The position numbers and the translations under genes are program-made. Source: Euphorbia lathyris (taxonomy: Eukaryota; Streptophyta; Magnoliopsida; Malpighiales; Euphorbiaceae). From it: DNA of 64,000 bases. A model generated the notes under the pieces. It searched no databases. It had not been told where the DNA came from and saw only the letters and a program-made list of their open reading frames with translations. The stretch spans positions 45,971,501 to 46,035,500 of the forward strand of contig NC_088915.1 of assembly GCF_963576675.1 (NCBI RefSeq), given 5' to 3'. Shown in pieces: positions 41,190-51,558 of this stretch. Every line of letters starts with the position of its first letter. Position 1 is the stretch's first letter.

Positions 41190-41305
41190 TACTTTTCCTC
41201 TTTGCGACTGGGAAAATCGATTAGCGACTGAACCGGTCGCAATTTAGCGACTGCTTTTGATCCAGTAGCTAAACTCGGTAGCTAAGTGGCTGTTTTCTTG
41301 TAGTG
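41190..41305. repeat. CACTA-2 terminus with subterminal repeats
   Basis: Words TTAGCGACTG, GGTCGCAATTTAGCGACTG and GTAGCTAA recur in the last 110 bp before the TAGTG end. This is the usual build of a CACTA end. Confidence 0.7.
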
Positions 41306-41344
41306 ATAATCTTTTATGCATTGTACCATTCCGTGCCAATAAAA

Positions 41345-41712
41345 ATGGGACACGATTCGACGATAGGTTCGATCCGATAGTAACTACAATGGCCTCCAAG
41401 AACAGAATCATGAAACTCCGTGAGAATAGTCAGAATCCATTTAGAAGATGGCGAAAAAACCAAGTTACCTTTACGGCACACAACCCCTTCACCACGTACC
41501 CTGGTCGATAAGAAGGGTCAAGCTGTAAAGTTGTCATGATTGACATTATCTGAGGGTCCTTTTTTGCCTCCTCAATTAGTTGTTGTCCATCCGACCAACT
41601 TGGGACGAAAATCATGGAATACAGCGAAGGAAACCTCATGTTGTCGAGAAAGAGAATCAGCTGGTCCATTTTTTTCCCGGCTTATAGTGAACCTCAAAAG
41701 TATAGCCCATGA
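41345..41712 (-). pseudogene. Gypsy pol remnant (end of RNase H to integrase start)
   Basis: Across frames the minus strand reads GYTFEVHYKPGKK, then GPADSLSRQHEV, then KKDPQIMSIMTTLQLDPSY and a FHDSVLGGH integrase zinc-region start. Frameshifts are frequent and no other part of the element is present. It is an old relic. Confidence 0.65.
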
Positions 41713-41929
41713 GTTTAGCTTGTGAACAAGAAGAAAAAATTGTGTAATTTGATTGGCTATTATCAACTCAAACATTAAAAAAATTGTATAATTTTCTTTT
41801 ATTGTATGATATAATATACATTTTAATTTACTTCGGAGTGATATGGATACTAATTATTATTTGATGATATTATAGCTATCTTCAATCCAGATTTTTAATC
41901 CAAATAATAAATATCATTAATTAGAGTAA
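41713..41929. other. AT-rich unassigned DNA
   Basis: No gene or repeat was recognised. Confidence 0.5.
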
Positions 41930-42251
41930 GTATTAATAAGGGGATTTTTAATTATTATAAATACTTTTTAATAATGAGATTTTTATAATTTTAATAAGGG
42001 GGGTTTTTAATTATTACAAATAATTTTCAATAAGAGAATTTTTAATTATTATAAATATTTTTTAATAAGGAAATAGTTACCATTATTGTATATTAATCAT
42101 AAGAGGATATATTCCCTTATTAAAAATATTAGTAAGGAAGCATTTATTAACCACCCCTCATAAGGAATTTCCCTTAGTAAAAGCTTATAATAAGGATAAT
42201 TTGACTTTCAATAAGGTTTTTCCCTCTTATTAAAACCCATTTTTTCTAGTG
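41930..42251. repeat. CACTA-3: AT-rich transposon end
   Basis: The right end reads CCCATTTTTTCTAGTG (42236-42251), i.e. CACTAGAAAAAATGGG on the minus strand. About ten copies of TAATAAGG or CCTTATTA words precede it, in both orientations. It abuts Copia RNase H coding sequence at 42252, so it inserted there. No left end was found. Confidence 0.55.
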
Positions 42252-42640
42252 AAAGTCTACCATTGGCATTGCAATCTATCTAGGCCATTCCTTGATCTCT
42301 TGGGGTTCTAAAAAGTAATCGTTCTTCTAAAAAAGTTGAGTATACGGCTCGTCCTGCGGTTGCCTCTAAAATTTGTTGGTTGTAAATCATTGCAAATGAA
42401 CTTGGTTTTTACTTGTCTCGACCGGACATCACATTTGTGTGACAATCTTTCAGCAACTCATGTAAATCATATTTTTCATCACCGAAGCAAACACATAAAA
42501 GTTGATTTCATTTTTGTTCGTGGCCATGTATCCAAATGTCTTCTTTGTGTTCAACACATTCCCACTTTAGAACCCTTATCCAAATATTTTTTTTCCTAAC
42601 ACTGTTTCAATTTGATCATTTATTCCACCAATATTGGGGA
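42252..42640 (+). pseudogene. Copia RNase H remnant
   Basis: Across frames the plus strand reads STIGIAIYLGHSLISWGSKK, then CDNLSATHVNHIFHHRSKHI and DFIFVRGHV, the RNase H region of a Copia element of a family other than Copia A-D. Stops and frameshifts are frequent. CACTA-3 cut its upstream part. Confidence 0.65.
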
Positions 42641-43107
42641 GGGTGGCCGAGTGTTATGTAATATGATTGTATAGAAAGCTTGATATCATTGTTTACATAT
42701 TGGAGTTACGCTTGTGTTTTATATATACTCTTCTATTGTAAATAACATTGTTAAAATATGAATTCTAGAATTTCATATAAATAATTAAGTAAAAGTATAT
42801 ATAATTAATTATACAATATTAGTATTTTATTAGTTAAAATCACACGTGGTATTAAATTATTTATCCGACACACAGATAGCGTCATGCACTAGGCATAAAA
42901 TATTCTCTCTCAAAATTTATAGTTTTAATTAAAATTAATGAATAAAAATAAAAAAAGTTCAAGAGTAGTAATATAATATGGTCTTTTATATTAATTTAAT
43001 AAAAATGTATGATTATACGACTATAATTACTAATTTAAGACTTAATTTGACTGTTATTACAAAAAGTAAGAGATGTAAACAAGTATTGGTAAAAATAGTA
43101 GTGCTTA
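42641..43107. other. AT-rich DNA downstream of the P450 gene
   Basis: No gene is recognised. It would include the 3' UTR of the P450 gene; no clear polyadenylation site can be fixed. Confidence 0.5.
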
Positions 43108-44625
43108 TTAAACCATTCTTTTGTAAACTCTAACCTTTAAACCATTTTTGTGATGAAGAATTGCAGAAGTAGATGGAGAAGCATGCTCATTTTGAATCAA
43201 TTGAAGAGAATAATTCCATAATATTGCAGAAACAATTGATTTCATCTGGAAAAAGACCACATCAATACCTAAACAAGTTCTTGGTCCTGAATTGAATGCT
43301 ATAAACTTGTATGAAGGATAATGTTTAATTCCTCCAGTCGGGGAAATCCATCTCTCCGGCTTAAATTGTAAGCAATCTTCACCCCATATTTCCTTCATCC
43401 TTCCCATTGAATACAAAGAATACAACATCTTTGTATTTTTTGAGATATGATGACCACTTGGAAGATCATCTGATTCAATCGATACTTTATGTCCAAAGGG
43501 TACCGATGGATATAATCTTAGAGCCTCGCATATAACTGCATGTAGATAAACAAGTTTTCTCATCTTTTCAAAATCCAAAAATCTGCACTTGTGACTACCA
43601 AAATGTTGCTCCATCTCTTCCAAGATGTTTTTTTGTGAAGATATGTTGGTTGCAATTAGCCAAAAGGTCCATGAAAGAGCAGCACTTGTTGTATCTCTCC
43701 CTGCAAACAAAAGATTCAGAGCCATATCTCTTATGAACTTGTTTGATGATACTTGAATATCTTCCATCTGCAGAAAGTATGTTAGGGCGTCGAATCGGTT
43801 AATGTTTCTGTTTCTGTTTCTGTTTTGTTCTAATTCTTGTTGCTTTGTTTTAATGCATTGATTCACAAAAGTATAAAAAACATGGCATGCTCTAGTCATC
43901 TTCTTCTCTTGTCCAATCTGTAGCCATCTCTGGAACTTCCAAATCACAGCAGGCACCATATGGCGATAAAGGACAACTTGGCCAACGTCATCAAAAGCTT
44001 TCTCAAAAGGAACGTGAGGGAATTCAATGCTAAGAGTATTAGGATCCGTACCGAAAACTAAAGTGCATATATTATCAAAATTAAAACGTTGAAACATGTC
44101 TTGTATATCTAGCTCATTACCAAATTGGCAGGCATGATCTAAAACAGAGAATAAACCTTTGGAAATCTTGTGGTGTATAGAGGTGTGGAGAGAAAGCTGG
44201 AACCTCTTGTCTTTAAGAAGAGAGTGAATCATAGTCCTCTGAATTCGCCAGCTATCAGAATCGGCGTTGAAAATCCCATTTCCAAGAAGAGTTTCGACAA
44301 TCTGGTTGAAGTCGTGGCCTTTAGGATAGTTGGAGAAGTTTTTGGTTAAAATGTGATGAACATTCATAGGATCACTAGTGATTACAAAGTCCATCCCACA
44401 AAACCAAGGACCTTTGAAAATAAAAGTACCATTGCTTTGCTGAAGAATATCAGTCAGAAAATCATAGGTTCGAGATGCATTGTAGAGAATGGATGGAATC
44501 ATACCCACAACAGGCCAATTCAGAATTACTGACCTTCTGTTCGACCACCAACACCCAAACCCAATGGAAACAAATGTTACAAACATACCTACATACACTA
44601 CTATCGCCATTTTCTTTTTCTCCAC
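43108..44625 (-). CDS. Cytochrome P450, CYP96A-like (mid-chain alkane hydroxylase type)
   Basis: The intronless ORF codes for 505 residues without a break. An N-terminal membrane anchor (residues about 7-26) is followed by NWPVVGMIP. The I-helix oxygen-binding motif AGRDTTS is at 308-314, the ExxR pair in EALR at 368-371, PERW at 423-426 and the heme loop FNSGPRTCLG at 444-453 with Cys451 as ligand. These and the SYKFIAFNSGPRTCLG segment place it in the CYP86 clan next to CYP96A15 (MAH1), an enzyme that makes secondary alcohols and ketones of cuticular wax. Members act in the endoplasmic reticulum on long-chain substrates; this gene's substrate is not known. Length and motifs are normal. A short Asn/Arg run (NRNRNRN, about 269-275) is unusual. 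It is the only apparently functional host gene here. Confidence 0.93.
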   Translation of the reverse strand: MEKKKMAIVVYVGMFVTFVSIGFGCWWSNRRSVILNWPVVGMIPSILYNASRTYDFLTDILQQSNGTFIFKGPWFCGMDFVITSDPMNVHHILTKNFSNYPKGHDFNQIVETLLGNGIFNADSDSWRIQRTMIHSLLKDKRFQLSLHTSIHHKISKGLFSVLDHACQFGNELDIQDMFQRFNFDNICTLVFGTDPNTLSIEFPHVPFEKAFDDVGQVVLYRHMVPAVIWKFQRWLQIGQEKKMTRACHVFYTFVNQCIKTKQQELEQNRNRNRNINRFDALTYFLQMEDIQVSSNKFIRDMALNLLFAGRDTTSAALSWTFWLIATNISSQKNILEEMEQHFGSHKCRFLDFEKMRKLVYLHAVICEALRLYPSVPFGHKVSIESDDLPSGHHISKNTKMLYSLYSMGRMKEIWGEDCLQFKPERWISPTGGIKHYPSYKFIAFNSGPRTCLGIDVVFFQMKSIVSAILWNYSLQLIQNEHASPSTSAILHHKNGLKVRVYKRMV

Positions 44626-45092
44626 ATTTAGCTTCCAACAACATATTTTATTTATACTACATGCGGATATACCATAACTGCATTTTAGCTTTTTCCTTTT
44701 TGATAATGCCTTTTAAATTTCGTGGCTAACGCCTTCCACACATCGCCTCGGCAACTACATAGTACAAATATAGCAATCACATTAAGTATCTAGATGGATT
44801 TTTAATACATAGGATCACACCTCCTAATTTGGTTAGATATATCTAGGCTGCTCTTATATTTTTAAAACCACCTTAATCAATGTAGATATGAGATTTTTTT
44901 TTTTTTTTTTGATGATATAGATATGAGATTTTCTGTCACTGATTCTTCCGCTTACCTCCTACTGTGCTAAAATCAGTTTATTGAGAACACTCCAACAATC
45001 AAGTTAATACCGAACAGAGATAGAAAAAAGCTAATAACCAATGAGAGAGAGAGTTCAATATCCTTTACCATAATGAGGTTTTACTATTTATA
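44626..45092 (-). promoter_or_regulatory. Upstream region of the P450 gene
   Basis: Two TATA candidates exist on the minus strand. One is TATAAATA at 44649-44656, which leaves almost no room for a 5' UTR before the ATG at 44625. The other, TATAAATA at 45085-45092, is followed by CT-rich sequence and an AGGTAAGC donor-like site near 44957, which would imply a 5' UTR intron. The second may instead belong to an LTR remnant. I cannot decide between them. Confidence 0.35.
44883..44932 (-). repeat. Very short poly(A) insertion with 15-bp target duplication
   Basis: TAGATATGAGATTTT occurs at 44883-44897 and again at 44918-44932. Between them are 13 T and GATGATA. On the minus strand this is a 15-bp duplication flanking TATCATC followed by a poly(A) tail, the form of a LINE-mediated insertion that copied little but the tail. 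Confidence 0.5.
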
Positions 45093-45915
45093 GGAGTTGG
45101 ACATCTTGTTCAATGTCCATAATACCGTTGGGCATGGCCAAGTGGGCCATTTTCCTATTGGGCTCGCCCTTTGGACAGCCGAAGACGGCTCAAATGGGTT
45201 GGCTCAGCCCATGAGCCCATATCCTTTATCAATTAGTCCCCCATACAAGTGGCGTTTAATCATATGATATGAGGTCCGGAGAGGGAGCGCGAGTGCAGTG
45301 GATGATTAATATGGGTGTGCCCATTGTTTTGCCTTTTCTAAAAGTAACTTGTGTGATTGCCAAATTTCCTTATGAATGTTCTCATTTATGGGGTATCTGG
45401 TGACGTTGTGTGCTTTGTACAAAGCATGCGTCATTAAGAGGCAAAAAATGACGATTGCGTAAGAGTCACGCGTGAGTCGATTTGGTTGTAAATGGTAACG
45501 CCCTTTCTATAAAAGGGGGAGAATTTGCCTTGGAACTGAATTTTGCATATTTCAAATGTCCTTTTAGAGCAACACGAAATAGAGGTGTTTGCCAAGGAAT
45601 GATCAAATCGTCGTTCTTGGATGTTCCATGCTTCATGCTAATGACTTCGAGGAGAGTTAAGTTAGTGCCTTCTCCTTTAATCGATTGAAAATTTTGTTTA
45701 CACCTTCTTTCGGGTGGCTGAGGACTGTTGGTTTGCTGAGTATGTCTTGTGAAGCAAGTGGAAAGAAAATGGGTTTGTTGGGTGTCGTCCTCTAGGATTT
45801 TGTAAACACTACTTGGATGAGAAAGAGGAAGAGAAAAGAGGTTGTGTCAGAAACGTGAAAGCTGGTGGAAGGAAGAAAAAGAAAAATGTGATAGGAAAAC
45901 CGCGAGTGAGAAAAC
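45093..45915. other. Unassigned DNA with a plus-strand TATA box
   Basis: TTCTATAAAAGGGGG at 45505-45519 looks like a core promoter facing right. TGGGCC/GGGCT words around 45140-45220 are common in plant promoters and LTRs. No protein of known type follows. It may be an LTR relic. Confidence 0.35.
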
Positions 45916-45937
45916 TGTTGGGGTTTAGTGTCCTACA
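45916..45937 (+). repeat. 22-bp relic of a Copia LTR in plus orientation
   Basis: The first 20 bp of the Copia A-D LTR (TGTTGGGGTTTAGTGTCCTA) are followed by CA, the LTR end, and then directly by the tail of the Copia-B LTR in the opposite orientation. Confidence 0.6.
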
Positions 45938-47733
45938 TGTAAGAAAATAGGAAAATAGGGCGCATCAGAAATATATTTTTTTTTTACCTATTTACTTTAA
46001 CCAATGATCCATTAATCATTATTTCATATCAAAGAGGGATAAAAGTATGTACCTTTATGAAGAATTATCTACCATTGCTAAAGATGTGTCCTCACGGAAA
46101 TCAACCGTCTTTCCAAACACACAAAAACAAATAAGAATAAAACGATTAGTAATCAACCATTGAATAGCGACCAAAAGGATTGCCTCTAAAGGAATCAAAA
46201 TGAGATCAAAGAGAGAAGACGAGAATAATAATTAGTCGGGAGGAGTCGGAAAAATTTCTTGTTCTTCAAATAGCCTTGGCCGAAATATATGTAGTAGGGG
46301 GTATATATAGTTTTAATTTTGAGTCCAAACCCTATTGGGATTAGATTAAAACACTTAATTAGAATCTCATTCTAATTAGGATTATCAATTAGATAAGTAT
46401 GATTAGTTATCATATTATCTATATTTATATTCCATATAAATATAAACATTATCTCTAATCAAAATTACATAACTTATCTTTAGGTTAGGATAATATTAAT
46501 TAGAGATTTAATCTCATTATAATTCTAATTAAACTTTATCCTATAATTGATTTAACTATAATTATAAGCTAATTACAATTATCTAAATAAATCAATTATT
46601 CCCACTTAATATATATACCTATAAATTTTGGGCCATTCAATTACTCCACCCTATAATTACCATTTCGCCCTTCCAGTTCTAAGTCTCATATGTGATCGAA
46701 TATGTTCTTATCACTACTAGCCTTATACAACCATTGAATTAATTTCTCTAAGTTATATTTAACCGTTTGTATAGCGGAATGAGTGCAGGGACTGTGAATA
46801 GCAGAACCGTAAACATTCCCTCGGAGTAATAAGAAGACACGTTGATTCCGTCATTTACCTTTCTGTATTAGTTCGAGTATAATTTGATCCTTCATCAGCT
46901 ATATCTTTTAAACGAATATGTAATTATGGATTATGTCAAGTTACATATAATGAGACGTTTGTTTTACTTGTTCAGATAGAATTAACTCTGAATAGATAGG
47001 TTAAGTGAAATCTCCATTTCAACTCTTAACCCTATCACCTTGCAAGGATTTCAAGTCAATTCTCCACAAGTGGCCCTTGGATATATCTCCCATTTATCAG
47101 GAGTGACGAATACTTAATCTAATATTAACTATTCCACAATTACTTTATGTGATACCCCACTACTGATGCACACACCGCAGGATCACTCCTATTAATGGAT
47201 CATATTTGTACAGAATCAAATAATCACACTCCATAATCCAGAATCATTAATTAATATTTATTTGAGTATGAGGATTACTTATACCTATTAATACCATTTG
47301 AGATAAAATGGTGACATAGGCTAAATCTACCCATCATGTTATCTCATATTGGGTCCTCAATCCTAATGAACTCCTTCATCAGATCCATGCAAATGTCCAG
47401 ATATCTCCATATCCGAAGCTTGTTAGATCAGCTCTCTATTCACAGCAGAAGACATTATTACATGCAAGGCTCAACAGCATTATGTTAATCCCTTAAACAT
47501 ATTACTTGACTTGGAGTGGTTTTAAGTTTATTAGTTTAACATAAAGTTTAGTCTCACTTCATGCTTGTATGAACACTTTATAGTCACTTTAAATAAACTT
47601 TGGGATTTCCTTTCATTTAACTTTAGTTAGTTCTTAATATAGTTTAAACATACTATATCTCATTAAAACAAATGATTAAATTACAAGTATTTATATCCTT
47701 AAAAAATTGTCTATACGACATAAAACCCAAACA
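45938..47733 (-). repeat. Copia-B 3' LTR (1796 bp)
   Basis: It matches the LTRs of Copia-A and C with many substitutions. The start is changed (TGTTTGGG). It follows a degenerate polypurine tract (minus AATGAGATTA). Confidence 0.85.
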
Positions 47734-47747
47734 TAATCTCATTTGGA

Positions 47748-48775
47748 CTAAAGCCAATTGTTTCTGAAACTAATCCTAGAAGAATTCAAATGACGATCAT
47801 GAACTCTTTGGGTTAAGGGCTTTGTCAACGGATCTGCAACGTTGTCCTCGATGGGCAATCTTTCTATTCTCACATCTCCTCTGGCTACAATCTCCCTAAC
47901 TAGGTGGTATAGCTTAAGGTAATGCTTGGGTGCATTATGAGACAGTGGTTCCTTTGCTTGTGCGATGGCTCCACTGTTATCACAGTACAAAGTAATGGGA
48001 TTCACAATGTCAGGCACCACTCTTAGTTTAGTCACTAACTTCCTAACACAAACCGCTTCCTTTTGCTGCTTCTGAAGCTGCGATGTACTCTGACTCGGTC
48101 GTAGAGAAAACTACTTCCATGCTTAGGATTATTCCAACTCACTGCACCCCCATTCAGAACACGTATCCTGATTGGGATCTAAAATTATTCTTATCTATGA
48201 GATGACTGGCATGTGAAAATCCTTCTATTTTCAGTTCCCCTTCTCCATACACTAGGAACATGACTTTAGTCCTTCTCAAGTACTTAAGAATGTTCTTGAC
48301 GGCATTACGGTGATCATTACCTGGATTTCCCTGATAGCGACTTGTCATGCTCAATCCAAACGCTACATCAGGCCTAGTGCATAGCATAACATACATAATC
48401 GAACCGATTGCACTAGCGTAGGGAACTACATCCATGTGTCTCTTATCGTTTTCCATTTTCGGACACTGATGGTTGTTTAAATTCATCCTATGTCGCATGG
48501 GTAAGTTACCTCTTTTTTATTCAAGCATGTTAAACCGCTTTAACACCTTATCAATGTATGTAGCTTGTGAAAGACCAAGCAGTCTTCTCGATCTATCTCT
48601 ATAGATCTTAATCCCTAAGGTATAAGCTGCTTCTCCCAAGTCTTTCATAGAGAGGTTACCAGATAACCAAACTTTCACCGATTGTAGCATAGCTACATCA
48701 TTTCCCATCAATAATATGTCATCCACATATAATATGAGAAACATGACTGAGCTCTCACTGTTCTTCTTATAAACA
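47748..48775 (-). pseudogene. Copia-B pol, second part (RT end and RNase H)
   Basis: Frames at 48744-48517, 48498-48154 and 48035-47748 hold the YVDDILLMGND reverse transcriptase motif, the TRPDVAFGLSM segment and the RNase H words YCDNSGAIAQAKEP and EDNVADPLTKPL. Several frameshifts and stops separate them. It continues at 51559 beyond the solo LTR. Confidence 0.85.
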
Positions 48776-49756
48776 TGATAGGGGTCAAAAAACCCCTTAG
48801 GTACGATTTAGGGTAGTTTTACTTAGTTTTTGGCAAATAAGCAAGTATTTCTTGCACTTTTATGTATTTGTATCAGTTGTTTAGTTTTCGCACTTGTTTT
48901 AGCATTTTTGTAGTTTTTAGATGTTTCTAAGTGTTTCTGGACGAAATAGCATCAAAACAGCACACACTTGAAGTTTACCTTATTTATTTTGGCTAATTAA
49001 TCCACCAAAAGGAGTTTTTATTCAAATACGTGTGTGCAGGTCAGTCATGGACAAAAATGGCAGAAAATCGCGTCTTGGGGACCCCCGGGAGAAGTTCGAG
49101 GAGCTTGTTAAAACCAGCCCACTGAGCTAGCCTATGGGGATGATTTCCAGCCCCACGAAGTACCCTTTTTCACCCAAACTTCCTACCTGCGTTGGGAAAC
49201 ACTTTAAATTAGGGTTTGGGTATTGTATCTATAAATAAGACCCTCTTCATATGTAGTTGTTATCTTTGGCTTGTGTAAAATAACTTACCCCCTACCTTGA
49301 GAATCCTCCTTCCTGCCTCCGTTTGCCATTGAAGAACTCCTCAAGCTCCAATGACTCATCAAGGTTGTTCATCCTTCAGTCCAAAGAAAATGACTGCTTG
49401 GTCGACAGGTTCCCTAAAAGGGATTTTTACTCTCTTTTATTTCTTGTTTGCTTTAGATCTTTCTTATGTATCCCAGGTTGATTGTAAACCCGTGACAACA
49501 ATACTCTTTTCATCTTTAATATATATTTTCAGTATTAATTTTTCCATTGATTGTTATTTCCTTCTGTTTGTGCTTTACCTAATTGGTTTAAATCGTTCAA
49601 TAATCCAAATATCCTCTAGGTTCATATTGCGAGTTGAATTTGATTAACCCTAATAGAAGAACCTATGAGATTGACAACCTCATAGTTGGTAAGACCTAAA
49701 TTCCTAAACGTTAGAGCTAGTTCAACTTGTAATAAAGGAATAACAGACTAGGAACC

Positions 49757-51221
49757 TGTTGAGCGATTTCCGCAAGTGGACGGTTTCGCTTGTAGTAATA
49801 AAAAGATATCGATCCCACATGGAACGTTTTTTAACGAAAATTTATTTGAGTGTAATTTAAATACGACTTAAGGTTTATAGAAATAGATAATCGTTATTTG
49901 AAATTGTTTTGAGATTGATAGAATAAGAATTAGGCTAGAATATGTAGAATGTTAGAAATCAATTCTGTTCTGAATATGAATTACAAAACAAAAACATTTA
50001 GTGTTTAAAATAAGAGAATAATTGTGTTTGTTTGCATTAAGCAAAGAAAAAAACTTTAAACTTTGTATAAACTATAAAAGTGTAATAACGTAAACTCCTT
50101 TAATTAAAATGCTTTGAACTGCAGACAATCTTTCTACGGTCGGGATAGATCGTTACCTTAACCAAATTAATTCTCGAAGAATGAATTTGCCTAAGTGTTC
50201 AACAAAGTTTCCTTGTAAAGATATTGAATTTAACTACGTTTTAATGAAAACATCAGAACTCACTTTCAATCGTTTACAGAAGTGCTACATAAAATTATAT
50301 TGAATTGCATGAACTTTATTAGATGAAGTATGAATTTGATACAAGTTTACAGAGAATAAAAAGCATGGAAGCATTCAAACGACATGAGAGTTCCGGGTCA
50401 TCAATCCTTTCCTCAAACCTCGTTAAAGTTTGTCAGGCTCCGGAGTCGAATCCGCTACTTGATCTTCTCATTGAATCTTCAGAATAGAGATGGTTCTTCT
50501 ACTACCAAAATGTAAACTAATATAAACAGATCTTAATCTAAATCTAAATGCTACTGTGTATGTAATTATTTGATAAACAATGTGTGTACATCATATCGTT
50601 TTTACAAAATCGAACTTCTAACTCTGAATCGTTTGACTCAGAATTTCGGTATAAATTCTGTACTGAATCTTAACTCTCAATTATCATATATTCAACTCTG
50701 AAATCAACTATGTATTTATAGTTATTGAAGAGTTGAGTCTAGGGGACGTGTCTGCTGTCAAGAGACGTTTCTATCCAATTGAGCGGACGCGTATCTTTGA
50801 AATCGGACATGTGTAGATTGTGCTGCCTGAAAATCTGATCTTGCCGAGAATAGAAAATCTCTACCGAGATTAGGGGGGTAAATTTCAGTCTTCAAAATGG
50901 AGGAGAGAAATGCCTGAGCAACGCGTGTCGCGATCGAGAATAAGGAATCTCGATCGCGACACGGGAGGTTTTTCTCCGACTTCGTTCCTTGTCTTCATTT
51001 CGGTGCTTTTGATTTTCGTCGTCTTTGACTCCTTTCGTATGGTTTTTCCTTCGTTTCTAACCTTTTTCGCTCCTATTCGGATTTTACCAAATATTTAGGT
51101 ACCTTGCATGAAAGAAACATATTCGGACGTAAAAGTACTCTAAATAGATATAAACAACACAAATTCGTAGCAAAAGTGATGTAAATAATGATGATATTTT
51201 AGGTATATTTTGGGCTTCACA
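49757..51221 (-). repeat. Solo LTR of the Athila-2 family (1465 bp)
   Basis: It matches the Athila-2 LTR (6768-8249), with the ends TGTTGAGCG and GGGCTTCACA in window order. GAACC flanks it on both sides (49752-49756 and 51222-51226), a perfect target duplication within the outer solo LTR. It carries the GC-rich hairpin and TATA box of the family. Confidence 0.9.
50714..50963 (-). promoter_or_regulatory. Hairpin and TATA box of the Athila-2 family solo LTR
   Basis: A TATAAATA box (50714-50721, minus) lies 203 bp from a perfect 16-bp inverted repeat with an 8-nt loop: CGTGTCGCGATCGAGA (50924-50939) and its complement (50948-50963). Compared with the copy at 13145, both arms changed together at two positions. 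Confidence 0.55.
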
Positions 51222-51558
51222 GAACCATATAAGGATAAGTAGGTTTAATCACCTTAGGCCTAAGCACCTCAGATTAGATTATCAATTAAGTGTTAAATTA
51301 GGTTGAAAATAGTGTTATCGTATCATTCCATTCACGTCCAGTTAAATTACCTTGCTTAAGATCACTTAGGAGTAGGATTAACTTAGATAAAACTCAATCT
51401 AAACCCCCCTACTGCCTAGATAACATTAGAAGCCTAGTGGTACTTGCGGTATAAATCATTTGGATTCGATCACTCGACTTTTCCAGATTTATTACTTGAT
51501 AACGATGGGGTACACGTATCCCTTTGTGAGCCTTTGAGCGACAGCTCGGGGCGCATCA

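Larger units (their letters stand above)
39406..41305 (-). mobile_element. CACTA-2: right part of a CACTA-like transposon with captured Z-ISO exons
   Basis: The right end reads TGTTTTCTTGTAGTG (41291-41305); on the minus strand it starts CACTACAAGAAAACA, a standard CACTA terminus. It is preceded by AGCGACTG-type subterminal repeats. Captured exons lie on the minus strand and point away from this end. The element continues leftward at 33943-33565, beyond the mosaic element. No left end or transposase is seen. Confidence 0.7.
48776..51558 (+). repeat. Solo LTR of an Athila-3-like family, with a solo LTR inside
   Basis: It starts TGATAGGGG and ends GGCGCATCA like the Athila-3 LTRs but is diverged from them. 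AAACA flanks it on both sides (48771-48775 and 51559-51563), a perfect target duplication inside Copia-B pol. TATA box at 49230-49237. Without the inner insertion (1465 bp plus duplication) it is about 1.31 kb. There is no internal region, so it arose by LTR-LTR recombination. Confidence 0.88.
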
